Below are positions 25,432 through 34,411 of a stretch of DNA of 45,250 bases, piece after piece; the stretch's first letter is position 1, and each line of letters starts with the position of its first letter. A program made the position numbers and the translations under genes. The notes below the pieces were generated by a model, which was given only the letters and a program-made list of their open reading frames with translations, was not told the DNA's origin and did no database searches. The stretch spans positions 808 to 46,057 of the forward strand of contig JABDAR010000010.1 of NCBI GenBank assembly GCA_013289085.1, read 5' to 3'. The stretch comes from Gammaproteobacteria bacterium. Its GTDB lineage: Bacteria; Pseudomonadota; Gammaproteobacteria; JABCZS01.

Positions 25432-25435
25432 ATAA

Positions 25436-26263
25436 TTAAAAAATAAGGGGGGAATGGTTTTGCCCTTGTGCTGCGAATCCTATCATTCCACTTGGAATTT
25501 GTCCAACAATATCTTGTGCTTGAGCTTGATTTTGGCAGGGAAGGTATAATCCAGCGCCGCTACCGGTTAAGTAAGCTTTACCAAATTGGCATAGCCAATG
25601 TAGGGCTTGTTTAATTTCTGGATATTCTTGGCAAACGAGGGGACTAAAATCATTGTTCCCTAAATAATATAAATAATCTTCGGAGCGGATTAGAGGTGTA
25701 TTACGAATAAGATGTGGGTGTCTATAAATTGCAAGGGTACTGACATGAACAGGGGGTACTAAAATGACATACCAAGGCGCGGGCGGTTCAACAGGTGTAA
25801 ATTCATCGCCAATACCTTCAGCAAATGCGGCATGACCATAAATAAAAATTCCCACATCAGCGCCTAATTTTCTTGCTAGCGGTAGTAGTTGTGCTTTAGT
25901 TAGGTTTAATTCCCATAAACGATTTAAAGCAATCAAGGTTGTAGCGGCATTAGAACTACCACCACCAAGACCACTGCCCATAGGGATGCGTTTTTCTAAA
26001 TGAATATGTACGCCTTGAGTGCAGCCCGTAGCTTGTTTTAATAATTGCGCGGCTTTAAAAATTAAATTATCTTCGAGGGCTATGTTTTCTATGTTCCCTT
26101 GCACTTGGATATCATCAGCGAGTTTGAAAGTTAAAATATCACCCACGCTTAAAAACTGAAACACCGTTTGCAAATTGTGATAGCCATCAGGGCGCTTGCC
26201 CACAATGTGTAACATTAAATTAATTTTAGCCGGTGAAGGCAGGGTTAAGGATTGATCTGCCAT
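25436..26263 (-). CDS. ispE: 4-diphosphocytidyl-2-C-methyl-D-erythritol kinase
   Basis: 275-residue GHMP kinase of the MEP isoprenoid pathway. The active-site Lys14 lies in SPAKINLMLHI, the ATP loop PMGSGLGGGSSNA at 94-106, and Asp136 in LGADVGIF is the catalytic aspartate. ATG 26263 lies within the last codons of lolB (19-bp overlap), so translation is probably coupled. The Shine-Dalgarno is weak. Order lolB-ispE-tRNA-Gln-prs is the standard gammaproteobacterial arrangement. Confidence 0.96.
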   Translation of the reverse strand: MADQSLTLPSPAKINLMLHIVGKRPDGYHNLQTVFQFLSVGDILTFKLADDIQVQGNIENIALEDNLIFKAAQLLKQATGCTQGVHIHLEKRIPMGSGLGGGSSNAATTLIALNRLWELNLTKAQLLPLARKLGADVGIFIYGHAAFAEGIGDEFTPVEPPAPWYVILVPPVHVSTLAIYRHPHLIRNTPLIRSEDYLYYLGNNDFSPLVCQEYPEIKQALHWLCQFGKAYLTGSGAGLYLPCQNQAQAQDIVGQIPSGMIGFAAQGQNHSPLIF

Positions 26264-26826
26264 GTTCTGAAGAATAAAGTAATATGGGTGTCAGTATAAT
26301 TTAAAGTCATTTTGCGCGGCAGCAGATAATCATCGACGGGTTGGTAACTATTATAAATTATCGTCCAGCCGTGTTGTTTTAAGTGTGAATATAAACCTTG
26401 ATCATCTAATATATATTCATATTTATAATGTGGATCAGGTAATCCTCTTACCCAATAATACATACTCTCAATCGGCATAGACCAACCGGTATGATGATAA
26501 AGCAATAATTCAGCGTTATAAGCTGTTTCTATATCACCATGTGCATCTTGAAATACCACTTTATCAGGATAACCTGATAACAACACACTGCCTTGTCCCA
26601 AAGGACCCGTAAGCGCAATGTCATAACGCGAGGGTGAGGATTGTTTCCAAAGTAAATTCGCAGAAATGGCTTCATCAGGTTGTTTTACCGAAAATTTACC
26701 TTTAATTTCCCAATGTTCAATAGCTTTGGGATCAGCCGTTTGCGCTAATAAATCCGGCGCTGCATGATGTTGCACACAACCTGTCAGCCAAAGGCTTAAT
26801 AATAAAATAATAATATTGTTTCGCAT
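26245..26826 (-). CDS. lolB: Outer membrane lipoprotein receptor LolB
   Basis: 193-residue lipoprotein that takes lipoproteins from LolA and inserts them in the outer membrane. Lipobox LTGC gives Cys17; the mature part has WEIKGKFSVKQPDEAISANLLWKQ and GPLGQGSVLLSG, typical of LolB, and the WVRGLPDP segment. ATG 26826 starts the signal peptide directly; an in-frame start at 26868 would add 14 residues before it. No Shine-Dalgarno is present, and a promoter-like TGCTACACT ends only 6 bp upstream. Initiation may therefore be from a leaderless message. Confidence 0.92.
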   Translation of the reverse strand: MRNNIIILLLSLWLTGCVQHHAAPDLLAQTADPKAIEHWEIKGKFSVKQPDEAISANLLWKQSSPSRYDIALTGPLGQGSVLLSGYPDKVVFQDAHGDIETAYNAELLLYHHTGWSMPIESMYYWVRGLPDPHYKYEYILDDQGLYSHLKQHGWTIIYNSYQPVDDYLLPRKMTLNYTDTHITLFFRTWQINP

Positions 26827-26832
26827 TTGGGC

Positions 26833-26841
26833 AGTGTAGCA
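26833..26841 (-). promoter_or_regulatory. Extended -10 element abutting lolB
   Basis: On the minus strand TGCTACACT (TGn plus TACACT) ends 6 bases before the lolB ATG. A TTGACA at 26863-26868 is 24 bp away, too far to be its -35. Transcription starting 7 bases on would begin at or next to the A of the start codon. Confidence 0.4.
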
Positions 26842-26894
26842 TTTTGCTTTTAAATTTGATACTGTCAAGAAAGATGAGTTAAAAGGAGGTGGAG

Positions 26895-27401
26895 ATGGGT
26901 TTAGGAAAGTCGGACATTAGTATTCAGCAACATGATAATATTATTTCAAGGTTGAAATATATTAAAGATAGTAGCTTAACGCCGTTAATCACATTTTTGG
27001 AGACACTTGAACGGCCTTTTATTATGACTTTTAGTAATAGTTCCTCAGTCACTGTTACCTATTATGAAGAAAATAAAAAAGACAAAAATCAATATGACTT
27101 TTCGGGAAGTATTTTTCCAAAAGTATTGGATGTGGATGCAGGTAATTTTCCAATCACTATTGTATGCACTAATAAAGGCTATGTTTTACAAAAGCCGTTA
27201 CCGCAACTAGGGAATGAAGATGCTGAATTAAGTAATGCATTTGAAAGGCAAAAAGACCTGGACGCACAGACAAAACAATATGAAGCACGTTGGAGTGGAA
27301 TGGTAATCAATTTTTCGACATCAAGTTGGGATCCCACTGCAAAAAAACCAAAATCAAATTCCAAAGAAATTATAACGCCTCAGCAGCAACTTCATTTTTA
27401 A
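26895..27401 (+). CDS. Unknown 168-residue protein
   Basis: The family is not recognised. A strong AAAGGAGGT sits 5 bases before ATG 26895, so expression is likely; an upstream GTG at 26889 lies within that site. The protein has no signal peptide or membrane segment. Its middle is beta-rich and polar (PFIMTFSNSSSVTVTYYEENKK, then PITIVCTNKGYVLQ), followed by a charged stretch of about 20 residues and a Lys/Ser-rich end. It is divergent from lolB, and its last 32 bp overlap the end of the convergent TPR gene. It looks like a lineage-specific insertion between the lolB and hemA blocks. Confidence 0.65.
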   Translation: MGLGKSDISIQQHDNIISRLKYIKDSSLTPLITFLETLERPFIMTFSNSSSVTVTYYEENKKDKNQYDFSGSIFPKVLDVDAGNFPITIVCTNKGYVLQKPLPQLGNEDAELSNAFERQKDLDAQTKQYEARWSGMVINFSTSSWDPTAKKPKSNSKEIITPQQQLHF

Positions 27402-28182
27402 TTTCTGTGTAAATGAAATGCAAATCAACTTCTTCGGGTAGGCGTTGAGTGACTACTTCTAGATAATCTCGCGCAGCAATTTTCTCACCGGCTTGATAGA
27501 GTAATTGTACTTTTAGGGCTATGGCTGAAACCCAATCAGGTTGTAACAATAAAGCTTGATTGGTCGCTTGTAGAGCGAGGGCGTCGTATTGCAAACTTTG
27601 CGCTTGTCTTGCCAGCACAAACCAAATACTGGGCTGATTTTCATGAGTCGTTGTAATGCGCTGCAATAAGGAAAAGAAAATATTCTGCTCTTTGGGATCT
27701 TCCAAACTTTCATGAATCATCAATAAATGGGGTAGAGCTTCATGAGGCAGGGTGTCTACCAGTTGATTTAAGTAGATATAAGCGGACTCTTCATTGTATT
27801 CAGCAATATAAAGCGCCGCAGTTAAGGCTTGAGGTTTAGCATTTTCAGGTTCAAGGTTTGCCCAAAGTTCGGCATTTTGTCTAGCCAGCGGTAATATTTG
27901 TGCTTCTAAGGCTGCGCTGGTTGCCATTAAAGCAAATTCCGCTTTTTGAGTTTTTTGTGCCACAACCGCATAATGCACAGCCGCTTGTGACCATAATTGT
28001 CGCTGCCATGCCAAATCAGCCATGATTAAATGGTAATCCAGACTATCTGCTTTTGGCAGAGCCTGATGATTTTGGTTGTCTATGATTAGGCTATTTCGAG
28101 CAGGGCCATAATACGTCAGTACCAAGCCGCCCAATAATAGGGCTATCATCATGCTGATATTCAACCAAGAAAGTGTGCGCAT
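27370..28182 (-). CDS. Membrane-anchored TPR-like repeat protein
   Basis: 270 residues. One N-terminal membrane segment (about 8-26, NISMMIALLLGGLVLTYY) is followed by helical repeats of TPR type: LIMADLAWQRQLWSQAAVHYAVVA, NQALLLQPDWVSAIALKVQLLYQAGEKIAARDYLEVV and others. It probably faces the periplasm and acts as a scaffold; the partner is unknown. The Shine-Dalgarno before ATG 28182 is weak. It is divergent from hemA across 130 bp and overlaps the unknown 168-residue gene by 32 bp at its 3' end. Confidence 0.72.
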   Translation of the reverse strand: MRTLSWLNISMMIALLLGGLVLTYYGPARNSLIIDNQNHQALPKADSLDYHLIMADLAWQRQLWSQAAVHYAVVAQKTQKAEFALMATSAALEAQILPLARQNAELWANLEPENAKPQALTAALYIAEYNEESAYIYLNQLVDTLPHEALPHLLMIHESLEDPKEQNIFFSLLQRITTTHENQPSIWFVLARQAQSLQYDALALQATNQALLLQPDWVSAIALKVQLLYQAGEKIAARDYLEVVTQRLPEEVDLHFIYTEIKNEVAAEAL

Positions 28183-28312
28183 TATTATATCTTTTTTAAA
28201 GTCTTACCTTAATATTGGTTTGCGGCGATTTATTCTTAAGAACAAATGGAGTACAATGACCGCGAATTAGGAATATTGGGCATGGGTCAAAAGTTATTTA
28301 GCTGATAAAATT

Positions 28313-29545
28313 ATGGCATTAGTAATCTGTAGCATAAGTCATCGCAACGCGCCTATTGATGTGCGCGAACAGTTTGCGCTGACACCTCAAGAATGGCCGA
28401 TTGCGCTACGCGATCTGGCTGGGCAAGCTGGTTTTAATGAAGCGGTGATCCTATCTACGTGTCATCGCACCGAAGTATTTTGTGATACCTTGCATTCACA
28501 TAAATTAGCCGCTTGGCTTTGTGATTTTCATCAATTAGATGTAGAGCAATATTTACCCTATTTAACTTTATATACCGATGCTGATGCGGTACGTCATGTG
28601 ATGCAAACGGCTTGCGGTTTGGATTCTATGATTTTAGGGGAACCACAAATTTTAGGACAAATGAAACAGGCTTATGCACAAGCCCAACAAACGGGCACTG
28701 TGGGTAAATTATTAAACCGTTTATTTCAAACCGTTTTTTTTGCAGCTAAAACAGTACGCAGTCAAACCGCAATTGGGGCAAACCCTGTATCTGTTGCATC
28801 CACCGCAGTTAAATTAGCTGAAGATTTTTTTACCGATTTATCGAAACAAAGTGCTTTATTGATAGGTGCTGGCGATACCATAGAATTAAGTGTTAAACAT
28901 TTATATGAACACGGCATGCGCAAATTTACTTTTGCCAATCGCACCTTTGCAAAAGCACAAGCATTTACTCAAAAATATCAAGGCCGCGCGGTAGCTTTGC
29001 CGATGATTTCCAGTATTTTGGCACAACATGATGTCGTGATTTCAGCAACCACCAGTGCAACACCTATTTTAGGAAAAGGTTGTGTGGAAAGAGCACTGCA
29101 ATGGCGTGACAATCGACCTTTATTATTAATTGATTTAGCCATGCCGCGTGATATTGAGCCGGAAGTTGCTACTTTAAAAGATGTGCATTTGTATGATGTG
29201 GATGCCTTGCATGATCAAGTACAAGCCGGCATAAAAGCTCGGCAACAAGCAGCGCATTTAGCCATGCGGATTATTAATCAACACGTGGCTTTGTTTATGC
29301 AATGGTTAGGCACACAAAGTGCAACGCATATTATTCGCTCTTATCGGCAAGAAAGTGAGCGTATGCGGGATCTGGAACTTGAAACGGCGCTGCAAGCCTT
29401 ACACAATAAACAAGATCCACAAGAAGTGTTAACAAAATTGGCACATCGTTTAACCAATAAACTCATGCATCAACCTACCGTAGCGTTACGTGAAGTCACG
29501 CTAGAATTATCCGAACAATTATTGCCAGATGAAGTGGCGGTCTAA
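28313..29545 (+). CDS. hemA: Glutamyl-tRNA reductase
   Basis: 410-residue NADPH enzyme that reduces Glu-tRNA to glutamate-1-semialdehyde, the first step of haem synthesis by the C5 route. Cys50 in ILSTCHRTE is the thioester cysteine, [13 protein letters not shown] follows, and the NADPH domain has [16 protein letters not shown] with dimerisation helices at the C terminus. No clear Shine-Dalgarno precedes ATG 28313. A TACAAT at 28252-28257 could be its -10. The stop overlaps the prfA start (TAATG). hemA-prfA-prmC is the typical order. Confidence 0.96.
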   Translation: MALVICSISHRNAPIDVREQFALTPQEWPIALRDLAGQAGFNEAVILSTCHRTEVFCDTLHSHKLAAWLCDFHQLDVEQYLPYLTLYTDADAVRHVMQTACGLDSMILGEPQILGQMKQAYAQAQQTGTVGKLLNRLFQTVFFAAKTVRSQTAIGANPVSVASTAVKLAEDFFTDLSKQSALLIGAGDTIELSVKHLYEHGMRKFTFANRTFAKAQAFTQKYQGRAVALPMISSILAQHDVVISATTSATPILGKGCVERALQWRDNRPLLLIDLAMPRDIEPEVATLKDVHLYDVDALHDQVQAGIKARQQAAHLAMRIINQHVALFMQWLGTQSATHIIRSYRQESERMRDLELETALQALHNKQDPQEVLTKLAHRLTNKLMHQPTVALREVTLELSEQLLPDEVAV

Positions 29546-30624
29546 TGAAAGCCTCACTTTATGATAAATTAAAAATGATTACCGCAAGGGCGCAAGAGTT
29601 AAATACTTTGCTCTCTGATCCCAATGTATTAAACGATCTAGATAAATATCGCAGTTATACAAAAGAATACGCTGATTTAGAACCTGTTGTGGCTTGCTTT
29701 CAAGAATACCAAGAGGCGAGCGCAGCACTTGAAAATGCACTCACTTTATTAAAAGATCCCGATGAAGACATGCGCGAAATGGCGCAAGAAGAATTAACCA
29801 GCGCAAAAGATAGACAAGAAGCCAGCCAGCAACAGTTACAATTATTATTATTGCCTAAAGATCCAGATGATGAGCGCAATGCGTTTGTAGAAATTCGTGC
29901 GGGCACAGGCGGTGATGAAGCCGGAATGTTTGCCGGTGATTTATTTAGAATGTATAGTCGTTATGCAGAAATAAAAGGCTGGCGCGCACAAGTGATTAGT
30001 CAACATACCAGTGAGCGCGGTGGTTTTAAAGAAGTGGTATTATTAATCAGTGGCCAAGGTGTTTATGGCCGCTTAAAATTTGAATCCGGTGCACATCGTG
30101 TACAACGGGTTCCTGACACTGAATCGCAAGGTCGTATACATACGTCTGCTTGCACCGTTGCGGTATTGCCTGAATTAGATGAAGTCGCTGCAGTTGAAAT
30201 TAATCCTGCAGATTTAAAGGTAGATACGTTTCGATCCAGTGGCGCCGGTGGTCAACATGTAAACGTAACCGATTCTGCCATAAGAATTACTCATATTCCC
30301 ACAGGTATTATTGTGGAATGTCAGGATGAAAGATCTCAGCACAAAAACCGCGCAAGAGCTATGAGCATTTTAAGCGCCAAAATCCAACAAGCCGAAAAAG
30401 ATAAACAACAAAAAGAAAAAGCAATGACAAGACGCATGTTAGTTGGCAGCGGCGATAGATCCGAACGCATCAGAACCTACAATTTCCCCCAAGGCCGCCT
30501 AACCGATCACCGCGTAAATTTAACATTATATAAATTACTCGATATCCTAGAAGGTAATTTAGACCCAGTTATAGAAGTATTAGTCCAAGAAAACCAAGCG
30601 GATGAATTGGCAGCGATTGAATAA
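29545..30624 (+). CDS. prfA: Peptide chain release factor 1
   Basis: 359-residue class I release factor reading UAA and UAG. The GGQ motif ([10 protein letters not shown], Gly235-Gly236-Gln237) catalyses hydrolysis at the peptidyl transferase centre and is the target of PrmC, encoded next. The stop-codon tripeptide is Pro190-Asp-Thr192 in RVPDTESQG, a variant of the usual PAT/PVT. Start overlaps the hemA stop and the end overlaps the prmC start, both as TAATG. Confidence 0.97.
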   Translation: MKASLYDKLKMITARAQELNTLLSDPNVLNDLDKYRSYTKEYADLEPVVACFQEYQEASAALENALTLLKDPDEDMREMAQEELTSAKDRQEASQQQLQLLLLPKDPDDERNAFVEIRAGTGGDEAGMFAGDLFRMYSRYAEIKGWRAQVISQHTSERGGFKEVVLLISGQGVYGRLKFESGAHRVQRVPDTESQGRIHTSACTVAVLPELDEVAAVEINPADLKVDTFRSSGAGGQHVNVTDSAIRITHIPTGIIVECQDERSQHKNRARAMSILSAKIQQAEKDKQQKEKAMTRRMLVGSGDRSERIRTYNFPQGRLTDHRVNLTLYKLLDILEGNLDPVIEVLVQENQADELAAIE

Positions 30625-31439
30625 TGAACATTGAATCTGCGCTAAAATACAGCAGCGCAATATTAAACGAACAACGCAGCGGTGAGATTTTGCTCGCACA
30701 TATACTTAAAAAACCTCGTGCTTATCTCTATACATATCCTGAAAAAAATTTAACGCCTGAAGAAGTAAATTCATTTGAAACATTAATCGCCCGCAGAAAA
30801 CAAGGCGAGCCTATTGCCTACATATTAGGCGAGCAAGAATTTTATTCACTGAATTTCAAAGTCACACGCGATACTTTAATTCCACGACCTGAAACTGAAA
30901 TGTTAGTAGATGAAGCTTTAAAACTTATTCCAGAAGCACCTTGCCAAGTATTAGAATTAGGCACGGGCAGTGGAACAGTTGCCGTCACACTGGCTAAATT
31001 AAAACTTAATACCTATGTTATAGCGACCGATATTTCAAATGCAGCTTTGGAAGTCGCCAAAGAAAATGCACGCAATCATCAAATCAAAAATATAGAATTT
31101 ATGATAAGCGATTGGTTTTCTAATATAAAATCAAAAACATTTGATATGATTATCAGCAATCCGCCCTATATTGCACAAGATGATCCTCATTTAGAAAATT
31201 TATCTTATGAGCCAATGAATGCGTTAACATCCGGCGTAGAGGGGCTTGATGATCTGAGTCATATTATTTCTCATGCAGCTGATTATTTAAAACCAAATGG
31301 TTGGTTATTACTAGAACATGGTTTTGATCAGAAAGAATCGATTCAAACATTATTTAAAAATGCTAAATTTAAAGACATTCAAACATTATCTGATTTAGCA
31401 GGACAACCACGTATTACTATGGGACAAAAAGCATGTTAA
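30624..31439 (+). CDS. prmC: Release factor glutamine N5-methyltransferase
   Basis: 271-residue SAM-dependent enzyme that methylates the GGQ glutamine of RF1 and RF2. The N-terminal helical domain precedes IPRPETE (86-92), the SAM motif ELGTGSG (111-117) and NPPY (179-182), which binds the target glutamine. It starts within the prfA stop codon and ends 7 bp into the aroDE gene, so the four genes hemA-prfA-prmC-aroDE appear coupled. Confidence 0.96.
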   Translation: MNIESALKYSSAILNEQRSGEILLAHILKKPRAYLYTYPEKNLTPEEVNSFETLIARRKQGEPIAYILGEQEFYSLNFKVTRDTLIPRPETEMLVDEALKLIPEAPCQVLELGTGSGTVAVTLAKLKLNTYVIATDISNAALEVAKENARNHQIKNIEFMISDWFSNIKSKTFDMIISNPPYIAQDDPHLENLSYEPMNALTSGVEGLDDLSHIISHAADYLKPNGWLLLEHGFDQKESIQTLFKNAKFKDIQTLSDLAGQPRITMGQKAC

Positions 31440-32809
31440 TAGCCATCATCCCCGTTCATTCAATCGAATCCGCAACAGCTTTATTGCAACAAGCAAAACA
31501 GGCGGATGTATTAGAATTTCGCTTAGATTATTTACCGGTAATTGATCTTGATCAAATTAAACAATTACAAGCTATCGCTCATAAACCAGTTTTATTTACT
31601 TTACGTAAACCTCAACAAGGTGGAGTCTATAAAGGTGATGAGGCAGAGCGTTTGCAACTCATCGAAAAATTAATCACTTTAAAACCAGATTATTTAGATA
31701 TTGAACATGATGTGCCTTTAGAGTTTTGCCAAAAACTAAAAGCGTTATCACCGCAGACGCAGCTGATTTGTTCTTATCATAATTTTATTAATGCGCCAGA
31801 TGATTTGTCTGATATTTTGCAACACATGATAAATCCTGTTTTCTCGATATATAAAATCATTACGACTGCCACCAGTATTTTGGATACGTTACGCGTAATT
31901 GATTTTGTCAAAAATCATAGTGAACAATATCAACTAATCTCCCATGCCATGGGGGAAGTGGGGGTTACCAGTCGATTACTCGGCAAAATATTCGGTAATT
32001 ATTTTACTTATGCAAGCGTAAATGAAGAAAATATTGCACCTGGATTAATCACATTAAATGATTTTGTAAATATTTATCACTATCATAATATAAATCATGA
32101 AACCAAAATATATGGTTTGATAGGCGATCCCGTTGCACAAAGTATTGGCCATATTTTTCATAATACTGAATTTATTAAACATCAACAAAATGCGATATAC
32201 GTAAAATTTCATGTTAAGCCTGAAGAGCTTAATTTGTTTTTTCAAAAAATTGCCAATTTACTCATTGCAGGTTTAAGTGTAACGATGCCACATAAACAAA
32301 CCGTATTAGCATTTTGCACTGCGTTTACAGATGAAGTAAAAGCCATTGGCGCTGCCAATACGTTAATTAAAACCGATCAAGGTTATTTGGCTGCAAACAC
32401 CGATGGCGAAGCGGTGATACACATATTACCTAAAGATTTGAAACATAAAAAAATAGTCATTTTAGGCGCAGGCGGCGCTGCGAATAGTATTATTTATAGT
32501 TTGAAAAAAATGGGCGCAACAGTTGCGGTGTATAACAGAACAATACATTCTGCAGACGTAAATCCCTTAGAACAAGCCAGCAACGCCGATTATGATATTT
32601 TAATCAATACCATTCCTGCGAAATATTACAATTCAAATATTATGCATTTTATTGCCAATAAAATTATTTTAGATGTGAATTACCAAGCAACTCCGACACA
32701 ATTGATTCAAGTTGCGCTGCAACACGGCTGTATCTGTATTGAAGGACAAGCTATGTTTTACAGCCAAGCTGAACTACAACGACAATTATGGTTTAACATA
32801 GAGATATAG
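31433..32809 (+). CDS. aroDE: Bifunctional 3-dehydroquinate dehydratase (type I) / shikimate dehydrogenase
   Basis: 458-residue fusion of two consecutive shikimate pathway enzymes. Residues 1-215 are a type I dehydroquinase: EFRLDYL (Glu28, Arg30, Asp32), His116 in CSYHNF and Schiff-base Lys141 in IYKIITTA. Residues 225-458 are shikimate dehydrogenase: YGLIGDPVAQSIGHIFHN in place of the usual HSxSP motif, VTMPHK with catalytic Lys288, NTDG with Asp324, and NADPH loop GAGGAA (345-350). Similar fusions are known in plants and Chlamydia; most gammaproteobacteria have separate genes. The start overlaps prmC. The reading frame is continuous, so it is a true fusion and not a frameshift. Confidence 0.93.
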   Translation: MLIAIIPVHSIESATALLQQAKQADVLEFRLDYLPVIDLDQIKQLQAIAHKPVLFTLRKPQQGGVYKGDEAERLQLIEKLITLKPDYLDIEHDVPLEFCQKLKALSPQTQLICSYHNFINAPDDLSDILQHMINPVFSIYKIITTATSILDTLRVIDFVKNHSEQYQLISHAMGEVGVTSRLLGKIFGNYFTYASVNEENIAPGLITLNDFVNIYHYHNINHETKIYGLIGDPVAQSIGHIFHNTEFIKHQQNAIYVKFHVKPEELNLFFQKIANLLIAGLSVTMPHKQTVLAFCTAFTDEVKAIGAANTLIKTDQGYLAANTDGEAVIHILPKDLKHKKIVILGAGGAANSIIYSLKKMGATVAVYNRTIHSADVNPLEQASNADYDILINTIPAKYYNSNIMHFIANKIILDVNYQATPTQLIQVALQHGCICIEGQAMFYSQAELQRQLWFNIEI

Positions 32810-32810
32810 A

Positions 32811-33839
32811 ATGACACTAGAAGAACGAAAACTTTATTCGGCATTATTGATTTTTTTTAAACAATTAGCTTTTAATCCGCAAACAAACACTTATTTTATA
32901 AACCCTGCATTGACTGAAAATGGGGGGTTAGTTGAATTTCAAAATGATATGCCAAAATTAACCCAATTTTTTAGCTTAAAAAACGCGTTAAATATAGTGC
33001 ATAATAGCGTATCTGATATGGATGATTTTTTTGATAGTGCATCCGATGAAAAGCTAGCCCTGTTAATCACATTTTTTAATCAATTAACCGAATGTGGCGC
33101 GACTTATGAACCTATGTTTGCGCCTATGTATATTAAATCTAGTACCGTAGATCTCGGTGCTTCATTGTACGATCTAAAACCCATTTATATTTCCATCATA
33201 CAGCTACCGAATAGTGAACTAGTAAAAGCGGTTAAAAATAATAATCTAATTCCTGTGAATGCACTTTTTAACGCTATGCAACGTTTCTCAAAAGCAATGT
33301 TGAATGTGAATGCGGATTTACTTAAAGCAAACTTTGGTAATAATATTGATCGCCTGCAACAATGGCAATATTTGCCTTCTATTCATATTCAAGAGTTATT
33401 CTGGAAATCATTTACTAAAGCGTTTGAGAAGAAAGAGAATAAATTTATTGAGGAGATGCCCTCTATGGGTATAGGTTTATCTGTATCTTTTTTACATAAA
33501 TTTTATGTTTACTGCACTTATGATGAAGAACAGCGACATCAAATGAATGGTAATATTTATTTTCCTATGCTCATTATACCCAGTTTTGTTTATGCAATTT
33601 ACCGTGAATATCTTCGTCATTATTATTATTATAATCAAGTCATCAGCCATGATGATAAGGTCAAAATAACGGAAGAGAGAATTATTCAAATGGGCACGTT
33701 TCATCAGCAATTGAATGCAGATTCAGCTACACATTATTTGTCTTTGCAATCTTCTGTAAAAACACTTTTAGCTGAGGCAAATGTTAATGACAGTGCTTTG
33801 AATGATGAAGAAAAGCGAGCCTATGGGTTTACCCAATAA
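32811..33839 (+). CDS. Unknown 342-residue protein
   Basis: The family is not recognised. The start is 2 bases after the aroDE stop, so it is likely the last gene of that transcript. No signal peptide or convincing membrane helix is visible, apart from a hydrophobic stretch near FPMLIIPSFVYAIYREYL. It is rich in Asn, Phe and Tyr (for example REYLRHYYYYNQ) and mainly helical-looking, with a polar C terminus. Size and composition are like those of soluble lineage-specific proteins of intracellular bacteria. No function can be assigned. Confidence 0.68.
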   Translation: MTLEERKLYSALLIFFKQLAFNPQTNTYFINPALTENGGLVEFQNDMPKLTQFFSLKNALNIVHNSVSDMDDFFDSASDEKLALLITFFNQLTECGATYEPMFAPMYIKSSTVDLGASLYDLKPIYISIIQLPNSELVKAVKNNNLIPVNALFNAMQRFSKAMLNVNADLLKANFGNNIDRLQQWQYLPSIHIQELFWKSFTKAFEKKENKFIEEMPSMGIGLSVSFLHKFYVYCTYDEEQRHQMNGNIYFPMLIIPSFVYAIYREYLRHYYYYNQVISHDDKVKITEERIIQMGTFHQQLNADSATHYLSLQSSVKTLLAEANVNDSALNDEEKRAYGFTQ

Positions 33840-33841
33840 TA

Positions 33842-34315
33842 TTAATCGCCAAAAAATGCCGGATGGTCAGGGTTAACAGCCACAAATTTACCTTCGCACG
33901 TCGCACACACTTTACCACTAGATATGAGTTCACCATAAGTAATCGCCGTGCGCTCATTAATTATTTCTTTTAATGTGGCGATTAAGGTTACAGGTTCATC
34001 AATAGGCGTTGGACGTTTGAGTTTAATATGATAATCTGCCGTAACCGTATGCGGGGCAATATCAGTTTTATTGTATTGCATTAAAAACCAAGTAGCAGCC
34101 CAATTACAATGGCAATCTAGCAGAGTGCCAATCACACCTCCGCAAAGTACATTAGGAAAAGCTTGATGTTGCTGTTTTGGTATCCAAGTGGCTATCAAGG
34201 TATTATCATCCTTTACAAAGCTACGTACGTGTAATCCATGGCTATTTTTCGGTCCGCAGCCATAGCAGATGCCGTTCGGGGAGTAGTGTTCTTGTAGGGA
34301 TAAGGGTGTATTCAT
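33842..34315 (-). CDS. PaaI-like hotdog thioesterase
   Basis: 157-residue hotdog-fold protein. The active-site helix region is NVLCGGVIGTLLDCHCNWAA (55-74): the classic HGG is CGG (Cys58), while Asp67 is retained. A CYGCGPKNSHGLHVR segment at 17-31 is typical of the subgroup. It probably hydrolyses acyl-CoA, substrate unknown. ATG 34315 lacks a strong Shine-Dalgarno. It is convergent with the unknown 342-residue gene and divergent from the CaaX protein gene. Confidence 0.82.
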   Translation of the reverse strand: MNTPLSLQEHYSPNGICYGCGPKNSHGLHVRSFVKDDNTLIATWIPKQQHQAFPNVLCGGVIGTLLDCHCNWAATWFLMQYNKTDIAPHTVTADYHIKLKRPTPIDEPVTLIATLKEIINERTAITYGELISSGKVCATCEGKFVAVNPDHPAFFGD

Positions 34316-34411
34316 GGATAAATTATGTCATAAAAATTTCATAATGTTAACTTAAGAATTTGTAGTTAAAATACTACCTTTAGTCAATGATATTTATCAA
34401 GAGGAAAGCGT

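Noticed and set aside
28184-28189. TATAAT on the minus strand directly before the TPR gene ATG
   Set aside because: Transcription from it would begin inside the coding sequence, so it is probably an AT-rich coincidence.
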